From: Pyrenula massariospora
Lineage: Eukaryota; Ascomycota; Eurotiomycetes; Pyrenulales; Pyrenulaceae
Assembly (NCBI GenBank): GCA_021030905.1
Contig: JAGFMI010000016.1
Location: forward strand, 620,001 to 684,000
DNA: 64,000 bases
Reading direction: 5' to 3'
The notes beneath the pieces were generated by a model. It was not told where the DNA came from. It did not search any database and worked only from the letters and a program-made list of their open reading frames with translations. Numbering within the stretch: the first letter of the stretch is position 1; each line of letters opens with the position of its first letter. The translations under genes were made by a program, and so were the position numbers. Positions 24,281 through 35,347 of the stretch are shown here, piece after piece.

Positions 24281-25274
24281 ATGGCCAATCGTCTACCCAA
24301 TAACAAAAGTGTCCAGATCCTCAAGGCCGCCGTTGATGGCGGCTATGGTGTTCCTGGTGTGGTCTCTGTACGCCTTTACTCACAAAGCGTCGACCAAGAC
24401 CTCTGACCTCGAATAGTACAACCTCGAAACTATCGTAGCCGTCGTCCGCGCTGCCGAGCGCAAACGCTCCCCCTGTCAGATCCTCCTCTTCCCATGGGCC
24501 ATGACCTACGCCAACGGCCTGCTCGCCAACCTCGCTGCCGACGCCTGTCGCTCCGCTTCCGTCCCCATGTCCCTGCATCTAGACCACGCCCAAGACTCTG
24601 ACTCCATAATCCGGGCTGCTACGCTACCCGGATGTCCTTTTGACAGCATCATGGTCGACATGTCCCACTACGAGAAGGCTGAAAATTTGGCAAAGACTAC
24701 GGAGATGGTGAAATTTTGTCACGAGAAGGGCATCGCAACCGAGGCAGAGCCCGGGCGGATAAATGGCGGTGAAGATGGCGTGCAGGACACTGGGGACATG
24801 GAGGGGCTCTTGACAAGTCCTGAGGAGGCGGGAGAGTTTATGGACACGGGGATCGATTTTTTGGCGCCTGCTTTTGGGAACGTGCACGGGTTTTACGGGG
24901 GCGTCCAGAATATTCATTTGGATTTTAAGAGGTGAGTAGGTGTCTGAGATCGTAGATGGAGAACACTTTTGCCAGCGCTGACCGATGCTTGCATGCGCAG
25001 ACTAGAGTCCATCCAATCCGCCGCACGCGGCAAATCGCTTCTAGTCCTACACGGCACAAATGAGTTCGAGAGCTCGCATTTCAAAGACTGTGTCAAGCAT
25101 GGCATGACTCGTTGCAACGTTAACGATGTCGTGCTATGGAAGTATAATAGATACGTAAAAGAGAACACTGGAAAGGTCCCTTTGACCGAATTGATGGAGC
25201 ATGGCACGCAATTGATCCAGGAGAGAATGGAATGGCTGATGGACCAGTTGGGGAGCTCGGGTAAAGCTCCTTGA
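24281..25274 (+). CDS. Class II fructose-bisphosphate aldolase-family protein
   Basis: Exons 24281-24367, 24417-24931 and 25001-25274 give 291 residues. The start MANRLPNNKSVQILKAA and GGYGVPG are typical, the first junction gives G-V-V-S/Y-N-L-E and the second F-K-R-L-E. Zinc and substrate residues of the family are visible: SLHLDHAQD near residue 95 (His and Asp), SIMVDMSHY near 125, the glycine-rich region APAFGNVHGFYG near 190 (His ligand), LHGTNEF near 222 and RCNVNDV near 245. This group splits ketose phosphates to dihydroxyacetone phosphate; the exact ketose cannot be read. The last part, L-H-G-T-N-E-F, differs from the usual GGSG-type loop, so altered specificity is possible. Placement next to a DenD-like dehydrogenase suggests sugar-acid catabolism. 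Confidence 0.87.
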
Positions 25275-25400
25275 AAGGAAGGCGAGTGAAGACGTACGCT
25301 AGTGGAGAAAAGGATGGTAGAGAACTTCCGGTTTCAAGATATAAGTCCCATGTCTATATACCCTTTCTATGGCTAAGTTTTGCGGCCCATTATTGCTCAT

Positions 25401-26031
25401 TCAAGTCTTCAGCGCATCGTGCCCCCAATTCTTCAAACTCTTGTAGCTTTTCAAGTCCGTGTTCTGCTTCGCTTTCTCTTCCTGCGCAAGATGTCGTTTA
25501 CAGTACGCTACGACACGGCGCATGTGGTCAACATCGTCGGGTGAATACTTTGATGGGTCTTTAGAGGGATTGTTCTGCAAGATCATAATGATCTTGCGGC
25601 CGCTAAGGAGGTGGCAGGTCAGCTTCAGATAATGTGATAGAGGTTTGAATTAGAAAGGAAAGCAAAATAGAATGACGCTATGCCTAAGAGCGGAGAATCA
25701 TAGGGGAGGGAACTGAGGAATTTGGAATAATAGCAGGAGAAAGGAAGATTTCATCACAGGTGGAGGTCAATAGTTGATCATTCGCAAGGCATATGAATGG
25801 TCAGAACATCTATACGAATGAGGGATATGAAAAGCGAATGAATGGGACGTCCAATGCATTTGTCGAAGGGGTAACAAACCTCTCATGGCCAATCGTCTCT
25901 CCCGACCCATCGCTCTTGGACCACCCTGACTCCTGTGACTGCTCTTCCTTCAGCCAGTCTTCCAGCTCGTCCGCCGACATGTTGACGATTTCGTTAAACT
26001 CCTTGATGACGGTCTCGTCATTCTTGACCAT
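25401..26031 (-). CDS. DUF3140 family protein
   Basis: Two exons (26031-25880 and 25602-25401) joined across a 277-nt intron (donor GTTTGT, acceptor CCTTAG) give 117 residues: M-V-K-N-D-E...G-H-E/S-G-R-K-I-I-M-I-L. The conserved segments are E-F-N-E-I-V-N-M-S-A-D-E-L-E-D-W-L, S-G-R-K-I, and H-M-R-R-V-V-A-Y-C-K-R-H-L-A-Q-E, ending S-L-K-N-W-G-H-D. This is the small DUF3140 family found in fungi and bacteria. It has no signal peptide or membrane helix; function is unknown. The intron is long for this genome, but the join restores the core motif exactly. Confidence 0.85.
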
Positions 26032-26611
26032 CTTGAGGGTTGCTGTTAGCGAAAATAAAGAGTGGTTTACGTTTCTGGATATGGTTGTCAAGTCGCAATT
26101 TAGAACAAGGAAAAGAGTAGTCACTTTTCAGTTTATAAAATCAACACAAAGGATATCTAGAAAGGCGTGGGTCGTATTTGTGTATCATGCAGGTAGGTGG
26201 TGTAGAATCTACGTCATGACTTCCCTACTTGGGTCTACACCAATTGGGGTGAGCTTCAGGTACTTCAGGATGGTCGAGAATGCCTTTGAAAATGTGGCGT
26301 GCTGATGGACTCTCAACAGGTTACACCATCGTCAACGTCGAGTTAGGAGAAGATGGGCAGACGTTCGCCGTTGCTGATTTTGTGGAAAACAAGGCGAGTG
26401 ATAGAATGAATAAAAGGGAGAATGCCAAAAAAAAAAATCAAGAGATAGCCGTCTATCGCGTTATGAATTGTTCAAGACTGACAGCTCACTAACTACTCAA
26501 GCCAAGGGTCGCTGATTTCCCAGAACTTCGCTAACATTGTGACATTGTCAAAGACCATCCCGCAACAAATTACCTACCCGCTCACAAATTTCACGTCTCG
26601 GCTCTCTCAAA
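26032..26611. other. Intergenic region between DUF3140 and PMI genes
   Basis: Both neighbours are on the minus strand; this is promoter for DUF3140 and 3' flank of PMI. No supported gene. Confidence 0.5.
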
Positions 26612-28126
26612 TCATGAACCATTTGGCTCTTTCTGCTCTGCCTCTTTGCCCTCATTAATCTCACAAAAGGCTTTAAAAAAGACCAAGTCATCCCCGTCGC
26701 TCTCCACAACACATTCCGCTGTGGCCCCAACAAAGTACACCCAACCTTCCTTAATCTGCTCCACCTTAGGACCGACACTGATCTTCCCACCTCCACACGT
26801 GCAAATGACGATACTGGGACCAGCCAAACCTTCGAAGGTCACCTTGGCACCCTGCGCCTTCAATTCCGTCATGACAACGCTGAACTCTTCGATAGGTGGG
26901 TCATATAGCACGCTCTTACTCGCGCTGCTGTAGGCCTTTGTGTTGAGCGTGGCGTATGGGTAGTCAACCGGCTCGAGTTTCTGCTTCTCTGGCGGGTCAT
27001 GGTCGTATGTTAGGATACGAGTCAAAGTATTGACGTCCTGGAACTTGGGTGTAAACCCAGCTCGAATTACGTTATCGCTGCTGGCCATACATTCAATGAT
27101 ATCACCGCTAATGTAAGCGTGGATGTCGTCTGCCTTGAGGAACATGGCTTCACCGGGTGAAAGGCGAACGTAGTTGAGGAAGAAGAAAACAAAAAGACCG
27201 ATATCACCAGGAAATTGGCTATTCAGCCGAGGAAGAAGTTCTGAGATGTCTGTGGTAGTAACGGTCGTGCAGGGGCCAGGATCGATTTTGGAGGATTCAG
27301 CAAGGGAGATGAGTTCCTTAGACATTACAGTGACAGCTTCTTTAGGTGATGACATTAACGCGGTGAATGCGGCGCGTAATGATGACTTTGAGGTAATAAT
27401 GTCGGAGCTCTCGTTCGCAGCGGCGGTTTCTAGAGACGTGGAAGGCCCCTCGCCCACCAAAGCACGGAGAGGCGGTACCGAATTGAGAAAATGGGCGATC
27501 TCCTGAAGTGGCCTAAAGCCACAGAGACCTTCAAAGGGAGTAATTGCGATAGTCATCTCTGGTTTGTGGTTGTCGTCGGGATAGTTCTTCGGATCTTTGC
27601 CATGAAGCTCTCCGGCAAGCTTCTTGTTGGGGTGGGCCTGTATAGACAGAGCTTTGGCAATGGAGAGGACCTTGAAGAGGAATGGAAGCTTATCTCCATA
27701 TTTGCTGCTTATTTCAGTACCCATTAAGGCCGTGTTGTCCGAGATGAGATCTAGCAACGTTCGGCTCGTGGCAAGGTCCTTAGAAGGCAACGACGGATGG
27801 GTCCCCATCCAGAGCTAAGACTAGGGTCAGATTTATATTAGGATAGCTCTTTCTCTTAAGTAAACAGACCTCTGCGTAAGGCTTGTCTTCCTGAATTGAA
27901 AAGCCATCGGATGGGGTCGCCGCAGCATACTTCGCTGCTGCTGAAGTAGAACCCTTCTTGCCTACGCAGGAAATTCAAAAGTCAGTGTGGGAAAAGCAGC
28001 ACTTCTGGAGACGACTCACCCCAGTCATAACTGTTGACCCCTGAGAAGTGCAGAGCATCAGTCAGCAAGTTTTATCAAAGTCTGGTTGATCTTACCGCAC
28101 TGGAGTCGCAAAAGAGGCACCTGCAT
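26612..28126 (-). CDS. PMI40: Mannose-6-phosphate isomerase, type I
   Basis: Four exons (28126-28096, 28040-28020, 27961-27870, 27814-26612) give 448 residues. The spliced start reads [21 protein letters not shown], the normal N-terminus; one exon is only 21 nt. Zinc ligands of the family are visible in IQAHPNK (Gln, His) and H-K-P-E-M-T (Glu), and the active-site region L-R-A-F ([11 protein letters not shown]) and [25 protein letters not shown] with the fourth ligand His follow. The enzyme interconverts mannose 6-phosphate and fructose 6-phosphate in the cytosol and feeds GDP-mannose for glycosylation and cell wall mannans. It is divergent to SGF29 across 536 bp. Confidence 0.96.
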
Positions 28127-28662
28127 CTTTCTACGAACCTAGCTAGGTACCTAGATATCTTGCAGAGGTTGAAAAACGTCCCTGGCCAGCCGTGTGTCTT
28201 TCAGTCTCTGTCCACCGCTCGCTCAGTAAAGAGGAAGCGTGAACATTCCAAGTGGTTTGATGCACAGCGTCCGGGAAGCCGGACGGTTTGCAGGCGCCAA
28301 TCGGAGGTTACAGAGAAACGTTGGCCCTCTGGCCCCTTTCCACCACCACTGCCCGGCGAACAACAGCACTCCCCACCACGCATCGAAGCTTCACTCCAGC
28401 CCCTGATCCTCCTGAGGTAAACTTTCTCACCACACGGTGAAGTCGAGTCTTTTTGCCAAAGAGAAAATAATTCAGTCTTACGCTTCTCTATCCGCTTAAG
28501 ATGATACCCACCAGCGCTTGATGGCGTGACTTAGCCTATGACGGCCCACCGCACGTGAAGAATTTACAGCATTTAGGACGTTTTTAGCGGTATCGATAGG
28601 GCAACTGGCGCTTTCCATCAAAACCGGCGTCACAATACTTTCATTCGGAAAGCTACGTCCAA
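28127..28662. promoter_or_regulatory. Divergent promoter of PMI and SGF29
   Basis: A 536-bp interval between two diverging starts. It contains the palindromic block CCTAGCTAGGTACC near 28138. Any open frame here is antisense overlap without protein features. Confidence 0.5.
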
Positions 28663-30002
28663 ATGGCCTCACGTTCTCGAGGCGTGCGGGCGGGCCAAGG
28701 CCGAGAAAGTAAGCAGGGCCTTGACGAAGAGGCCGACCTTCGAGGTGACGTTGCTGCCGGCGTTGACGCCGCAGGGAATCTGAAGGAGAAACTAGACCAA
28801 ATTGATGAAGCGAAGAGAGCCGCTCAGGCTGAAATTAGAAAACACGAAGATAGAGGTAAATGTACGTCTACCTTCATCCTCTTTCTCCCTTTCACCGGGT
28901 TTCTCATCGTTCCGACGCTGTTGGGATTTTTTTTCTTCAGCCGCCAATGGTAGGTAGTGAAGTTGATTAGATCCGCTGTTGGTTGCGAAAGGGTTGAAGT
29001 TCGACAAGATGTCTTTTACGTCAAATACGCAAGGAGGGTTCTTTCCAAAAGTAAAGAATTGGTTCTGCTTGATTGCGAGTTCGAGACTGCTTTGACCGTG
29101 CTCTCCATGTTCACGCAATTCACCTTTTGTTGAGATTTTGGTACAGGTGCACCATTAAGCGCGTATGACAAACTCGACGCAGTCCTACGTGAAGACAGCA
29201 AATATGGCGAACAACTCCTTGCTCTCTTGTCCGATCCTTCGCAAAATCTTATTGAGAAGGCTGGCTTGTTCAGCGCCCTGCATCCAGTTACGGAACCCCA
29301 ACCTCGAGCAAATTCAATGGCCAAAGCTCGGAATCCCAAACGATCTGCTGGTGATGCCGACCTGACCGTGGGATCTCCTGCCCCCCTTAGTGACGCAAAC
29401 TTGGACAAGATTAAAAAGACCAAGAGCATGCAGCGCAGTGCAAGCGTCGCGAGTCATGGCCAACGAGACAGACAAGTCTCGAAATCCGAAGATGGACTCG
29501 ACGGAGCTCGTGGCAGCATCGCCGAAAGGGCTGGAAAATTGCAGATTGGTGCTGCGGTCATGTACAAGAAGAACATCAACGAGGGCGAGGGCATCCTCTG
29601 CACCATCAAGAGCGTCCAGACAGATGCATTGAAGAAAAGGTACGGTCGGCGTTCACGACCATCCATCCTACAGCATTCAAGATATGACTGCGTCTTTGGA
29701 CTGATAGGGAATTTAGAATCACATACTCCGTTCAGGATGACGATCCCAACGAGGCGGGCACGTACGATGAATACGAGGCGAGCGCTGCGGACCTGACACC
29801 CCTGCCTAAAGCTGGCAGCAACCAACCCACTTTCGCAGTCGGGCGACAAGTTCTAGCGCGATATCCGGAGACTACGACATTCTATAAAGCTGAAGTGATG
29901 AGTATCAACAAGACGTCTTACACGCTCAAATTCGAGGGGGAGGAAACAGACAAAGAGATGGTTGTGGATAGGCAATTTGTGCTTGACTTGGCGAGCAAAT
30001 AA
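28663..30002 (+). CDS. SGF29: SAGA complex subunit Sgf29 (tandem Tudor reader)
   Basis: Exons 28663-28855, 29147-29639 and 29717-30002 give 323 residues. The N-terminal third is a charged helix (L-K-E-K-L-D-Q-I-D-E-A-K-R-A-A-Q-A-E-I). The middle is basic and Ser-rich with NPKR. The C-terminal SGF29 domain starts G-A-A-V-M-Y-K, continues W-less as G-E-G-I-L-C-T-I-K-S-V, then R-I-T-Y-S-V-Q-D-D-D-P, and ends with V-G-R-Q-V-L-A-R-Y-P-E-T-T-T-F-Y-K-A-E-V and Y-T-L-K-F-E-G-E-E-E, the second Tudor with its aromatic methyl-lysine pocket. It reads H3K4me2/3 and tethers SAGA to promoters. Intron 1 is unusually long (291 nt) and contains a possible 9-nt micro-exon at 28941-28949 that would insert A-A-N in frame. 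Confidence 0.9.
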
Positions 30003-30573
30003 AGCGGACAGGATGTGTTTGAGACTTATTTTGTATGCTCCGCGGACATTTACATGGCAAGCTGATATTTACTTGTTTCGATTGTTGGTCTATCTAGATC
30101 TCGAGCGGATTGATGTTGGGTGGTTGGGTAGATTTCGGCGGGAACATCTCGGTTGCTACAAGCGGAGCCCTTAGCGGAGATGGGGGATAGAAATTTGTAC
30201 GAGTCCATGCTGAGCTCTCGTGCCTTTGCCTACATGTACATAGAACGGCGGCAAGACAATTCTTAATATTCTTAGGGATAGCAAGTCCAGCTTTGGTCAG
30301 GAGCGATGCTTTGTCAGATGTGAGCGAGGCTGCAGCGGAATCTCCGCGGTATTGTTCGCTTCGTCATTATTCATCTCAGTTCCCGAGGGTCCCCCTCGCA
30401 CCACAATAGTCCCCGCCCACCAGCTGGCACATCAGTTCAGCTGCAAAACCATGAATTATTCCAGAACCTACTTTCTAGGCCAAGACTTGATGTAGAACGG
30501 GGGCATGGCACCTCACAACACTGCACACTCACCCCGTCGACGCTCTGACACTGCATGAGGAGTGTCTACTAAA
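30003..30573. other. Intergenic region
   Basis: 3' flank of SGF29 and promoter of the GTP cyclohydrolase gene. No supported gene. Confidence 0.5.
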
Positions 30574-31743
30574 ATGCCAGACCTCCCATACCATGCCTTG
30601 CCTCTCATTGCGCCCCATGCTCGACCTTCAGCACAGTACATACGCGACTGGGACCAACATTTCGCTGGCGAAACTGGACCACCAACACCCTCCTTACCTG
30701 CAACTTTCCTTTCGCCCGCATGCACACCGCCTTCAACTCCTGGTCTAAGTTCAGGTGTGTCTACTCCTTCTCAAAGCCACCGCCATGCCCGTGAACCGAA
30801 ATCGGTCCTGGTGGATACCTCTCTGGAATCTCTAGATAAAAAGGCACCCAGACTGCTTGACGAACTTCCTCAGGTCGAATGTGTAGTTAGAGCACGGATA
30901 CCGATAGTCTCTGGAGCAGAGATGTTCCTACACGTCTACAAAAACAACATTGATAACAAAGAGCATCTTGCCATTGTTTTTGGCCACTCCATTCGAAGTG
31001 AAAGCCTAGACAGAGAACAAGAAGGGGAGACTGAAAGAGATCGGATGACTAGAGGAGCTTATTACGGACGTTTGAGACCAGGAAGGGTTCATTCAAGAGT
31101 GGACAAGTCGGCCAATGGGTTCACAAACGCCGATGGCGGAGCATCCTCAAATAGTGTCTCAGAGGAGGAAAATACAACAGAGATCATCGGAAAAGGCTCA
31201 ACTAAGACCATGGGAGATCTCAAGTCTCCTCTGGTCAGGATTCATTCAGAATGCTACACGGGTGAAACGGTATGGTCGGCAAGGTGCGACTGCGGTGAGC
31301 AGCTTGACGAAGCTGCCAGGCTCATGTCGCTCCCCTCCACGATCGATGGATCCGGTGGTGTCATTGTCTACCTCCGTCAAGAAGGACGGGGCATTGGCCT
31401 TGCAGAGAAACTCAAAGCCTATAACCTTCAGGATCTAGGCTCGGATACAGTAGAAGCGAACTTACTTCTCCGTCATCCCGCAGACGCGCGAAGCTACGGT
31501 CTCGCAACAGCTATTCTGATGGATCTGGGCTGTGGAGGCGAACGAGGTATCCGACTTCTAACAAATAATCCAGACAAGATACGCGCAGTCGAAGGACCCA
31601 ACAGAGAGATCAAGGTTCGAGAAAGGGTGCCAATGATACCATTGGCCTGGATGACGAGAGGGAAAGATGGTATTAAGAGTAGCGAGGTCGAGCAATATCT
31701 CAGTACCAAAATCGGAAAGATGGGTCACATGCTAGAGAGGTGA
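30574..31743 (+). CDS. RIB1: GTP cyclohydrolase II
   Basis: A single exon of 389 residues starting [11 protein letters not shown] at the first ATG of the frame. The N-terminal 95 residues are Pro/Ser-rich and not conserved; after [12 protein letters not shown] the enzyme domain starts. The zinc site is seen in S-E-C-Y-T-G-E followed by S-A-R-C-D-C-G-E (three cysteines, about residues 226-239), the catalytic loop in [11 protein letters not shown], and the substrate-binding end in L-L-T-N-N-P-D-K. It makes the first committed step of riboflavin synthesis, opening GTP to the diaminopyrimidine with loss of formate and pyrophosphate. An acidic linker (about 145-215) splits the early domain, as in other filamentous fungi. 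Confidence 0.95.
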   Translation: MPDLPYHALPLIAPHARPSAQYIRDWDQHFAGETGPPTPSLPATFLSPACTPPSTPGLSSGVSTPSQSHRHAREPKSVLVDTSLESLDKKAPRLLDELPQVECVVRARIPIVSGAEMFLHVYKNNIDNKEHLAIVFGHSIRSESLDREQEGETERDRMTRGAYYGRLRPGRVHSRVDKSANGFTNADGGASSNSVSEEENTTEIIGKGSTKTMGDLKSPLVRIHSECYTGETVWSARCDCGEQLDEAARLMSLPSTIDGSGGVIVYLRQEGRGIGLAEKLKAYNLQDLGSDTVEANLLLRHPADARSYGLATAILMDLGCGGERGIRLLTNNPDKIRAVEGPNREIKVRERVPMIPLAWMTRGKDGIKSSEVEQYLSTKIGKMGHMLER

Positions 31744-32895
31744 AGATCTTTGACATCAAGCACCAATATTTCGATCCGGCTAAAAATATATTCGCAGCGT
31801 GCTATCTAAACGTATTCTATAACAGGACGTCCCAGGAGCCGAAATTACTTAACGAGGCGAAGAGAATCGAATGAAGGTTGGCGATGCGGTCTAGGTCAAA
31901 GCGAATCCAACTTTTGCAGATATTGAGGCCGGAAAATGCCAAAAATCTTCACGTCAGGGCGCGACAAATGATCTAACCCACAGCGCATTCGGCTTTCGAC
32001 AGCGTGATTCTTCACAGGTGATGAAGCCACTTCAACGGCTAGGAGGAAGGAGCCACATAAATGTGCACGACACGAGAATTGACTACGGCGTTGGTGGCAA
32101 CTTATGGAACGGAATTGTCTATGCTCATAACATGCTCATGACATAAGCATGGTATGCCAGTCTTTCAACTCGCCACCGATTATGGTAATTGTTGGCCTGG
32201 ACGGAGTAGATCCTGCAGCCGTCCAAGGTTGGACGTCAAGCATCATCTAGCAGACCTTGGGGTCTTGAAAGGAGCTGCTGCCTAGGATATCGCCATATTG
32301 GGTATGAGAAGTCCTTTAGACGAAGATCCTCTGGAATTAAGGCGGCCTGTCAAGTCCAAAATAGATGTTTGAAAAATAGATCTATAAAGAATAGAGAGAC
32401 AAAGTAGCATTTGAGAATGAGGACTCGAAAAGGATCTGTTGTCTTAAGAGTAAGAGACCTAAATATTGTGGTGCTAATTATCACAGTACGTAGGCTTCAT
32501 GATTTGGTGATCTGCGTGCAAAGGCTAGAAAATCTTTGAGGAAATATTCCCTAGTTGGTAGTCTCTCTCAACTGAATATTCTTTGCACACATGCTCTCGA
32601 ATCTCGCGCGTGCTGTACTTGAATATTAAGCTGCTACGTCATACGCGACAACTTGTCTTCATGAATAGTACATCGTTCTGATTCCACGGGTGGCGTCCAA
32701 TCAACCCCACGGCTCGCATACAGCCGTTACGAGTCATGTCACTTCGCGATCAAAGCTCGACCGAGCGCTACATGACCCGAAATCGGTGGAGCCAGTCTGT
32801 TCGCTTATAGCGTCAATGCCCAAGCTGACTGAAGCTGGATGGATCTGCGAGTCACTCGGATTATGCATATGCAACCATCCTGACTCGAGAAATTG
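31744..32895. other. Intergenic region upstream of bZIP gene
   Basis: About 1.15 kb, comparatively AT-rich around 32340-32640. No supported gene; likely the promoter and leader of the bZIP factor gene. Confidence 0.5.
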
Positions 32896-34431
32896 ATGGA
32901 TTCCGTCCCATCCCAAGACACCTCCCAACCCGGACAATCGCATCCCAAAAAACGAAAAGCTCCATCCGCGCGGGGTGTTGCCAGTCTCACGCCTGATCAA
33001 TTGGCTAAAAAGCGAGCCAACGACCGCGAGGCCCAACGCGCCATTCGCGAACGGACCAAGAATCAGATCGAAAAATTGGAACAACAGATCAAGGAGTTAA
33101 CATCTCAGCAACCTCGTCAGGAACTGCAGGCTGTCATACGAGAGAAGCAGGCCGTCGAAGCTGAAAATGCCGAGATTCGGAAAAAGCTGGCCTCGGTGCT
33201 GGCTATCATCCAGCCCATTGTTAGCGCACAGGGTCTGACAGGTCCGCTCCTATGTTTCTGTTCCCGGACGTGGTACTGAACATTTGTCTCTGTAGAATTG
33301 GCGAGCGCCGCAAGCTCGGATGGCCCTCCAAGGGCCGCGCACAAGACTCAACACAGTCTCACCTCCCATCCCCCCACGCAAGGTCATGCACAGGCAGACC
33401 TCCGCGGACGAGTACCGTCATATTCAGAATCTTCGACCATCAATTTTGACTCGCCGTCGCCAGCGAGCGCTACAGGAGCACGACCGGAGTACGGTAAACC
33501 CCCAGAAAACGGCAATTTTGCTCCGCGTGGCTGGCCCAGGAATGAGCCATTCGACAGTCAACGCAACAGCCTACAGCATGGTCTTGAGTTTGGAGGTACA
33601 GGAGAAAGGCTACCATTGAATCTGCTGGTTGACAACAACCAGCAGATTGCCAAGCTAAAAGATGCCGATAGAAGTCCACAGGAAAGACGCATATCCAACA
33701 CACCCATGCTTACCAACTTTCCGACACCATCAGCTCTCCAGCCTATCCAATATGCTGATTGCTCAGTCCCAGCATACGCCGCACTACCAAGGAATACCGG
33801 GCCCACATGTCCGCTGGACGTGATTCTGCTCGATTTTTTGCGCGCTCGTCAGCGTGAAGCCGCGGAGGGTGCGCCAGGACAACGGCTCGTTGGTCCTGCT
33901 TATCCAAGTGTCAGCTCATTGCTAAATCCGGACAAGAGCGTGTATTCGCATCCACTCTCGAAAGTATTCACAGATGTATTGAGCAAATTCCCCGATATTT
34001 CAGAGCTCCCGGAGAAAGTTGCCGTTCTGTATATCATGTTCCTAATTATGAGATGGTCGATCTTCCCAACCAAAGAGAACTATGAGCGTCTTCCTGAGTG
34101 GGTGACGCCTCAGACATCCCAACTCTTCCAGCCGCACCCAGCCTGGATAGACTATTTGCCCTGGCCCAAGATGAGAGAAAAAATGATCCTTAACCCTGAC
34201 CACTACCCATTTCAGGATTGGTTCATTCCATACACTACCACTATATCTCTCAACTGGCCATATGAACCTACGGATGCGCTTCTGGCTGCCTCGGAAAATT
34301 CAGAAGAGCTGATGATCAACCCTGTATTTGAAAGACATCTCCGAAATTTGGATAATTGGTCTCTAGGGGACGCTTTCGCCAAGGCACACCCTGAACTGGT
34401 GGAGACTGTGAGAATCAAGACGAATAATTAG
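32896..34431 (+). CDS. bZIP transcription factor with C-terminal DUF3425
   Basis: Exons 32896-33241 and 33296-34431 give 493 residues; the junction reads L-T-E-L-A-S. Residues 30-100 form the bZIP: basic region K-K-R-A-N-D-R-E-A-Q-R-A-I-R-E-R-T-K with the Asn...Arg DNA-contact pattern, then a zipper beginning I-E-K-L-E-Q-Q-I-K-E-L. A Ser/Pro-rich linker follows. The C-terminal half has the DUF3425 features P-L-D-V-I-L-L-D-F-L, Y-P-S-V-S-S-L-L-N and W-P-K-M-R-E-K-M-I, ending W-S-L-G-D-A-F-A-K-A-H-P-E-L-V. This architecture is common in Pezizomycotina and often linked with stress or secondary metabolism; the target genes are not known. Confidence 0.9.
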
Positions 34432-35347
34432 ATAACGCCGAATTCGGTGGTTCAAGTAAGATTCCTCGTGAGCAGAGTCTGCGCTCCGCGTCCGAAGTAC
34501 CCGCGCGTTTGGACGGCTGATTTTTGCCTTGCTATTTAACGTCTTTTTGTTTCTCTTTCTGGGAACGGCGCAATAGGGTTCAGTCTCACAGTATGAACCA
34601 TGTGGCTACCAAAAGGATAATTCAGCGCGCCATGAGAATGGATCCACTATGATGTAGCCCCGAAAGCGGGCAAATGAGGTTGCAAATAGGTTTGCTCCGT
34701 GTATAGTACTAAACACGATCGTGTTGCGTTCGACTTCTTGTGGATGCTGTACAGATTTCGCACTGAGACTTGAAGCTTACGCGCTCGCATGCCAACTTGA
34801 AGCCTATCCCAAGGCGCCTATAAAAAGCGAGTATCTGTGTGGCGCATCGGAGTATTAGCCCGGGTAGAACTACCTACCCACCTGGGTGCGTTTCTCGTAC
34901 AAATTCGCGCTAGGGGTGTTGTCGAGATGTATGTTGGAAATGCCGATAGAATGGATAGAAGGAACTCTTGATAGCATAGATTGGTAGCTACATGGCTTTC
35001 TAAGCCACGCGCCTTGCTCTTCGCAGATGTAATCAGGGTGTCTCCTTGGCCTCATCAACTTGTCGAGGGCGGCCCCCCCGAGGCGTGCCGAAGCTGGGGT
35101 GTTGAGTGGCTCATTCCCCGCCAAATTTGAAAACACACGTAAATAATGCTTTTCCGCCCCGCGCTCAGGGCTGGCCCCTCCAGACAGCTCAACCACGTCT
35201 CCCACACTGAGTTTCCCCCACTCAAGGGAGACTGTAGGAGGATTCGACCATCTGTTCTCTACATCTTCTCTCTACCTCCTCCTGTGACCACTGTTCCTTG
35301 TTCCTATCTGTCAAAAGCTTGCATCATTCTCTAGAGCACTCTTCATC
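34432..35347. other. Intergenic region upstream of glycogen phosphorylase
   Basis: About 0.9 kb without a supported gene. It includes a pyrimidine-rich leader directly before the ATG at 35348. Confidence 0.5.

Noticed and set aside
33298-33619. Overlapping plus-strand frame within the bZIP gene
   Set aside because: Out-of-frame shadow of exon 2; the spliced bZIP frame is continuous and has recognised domains.
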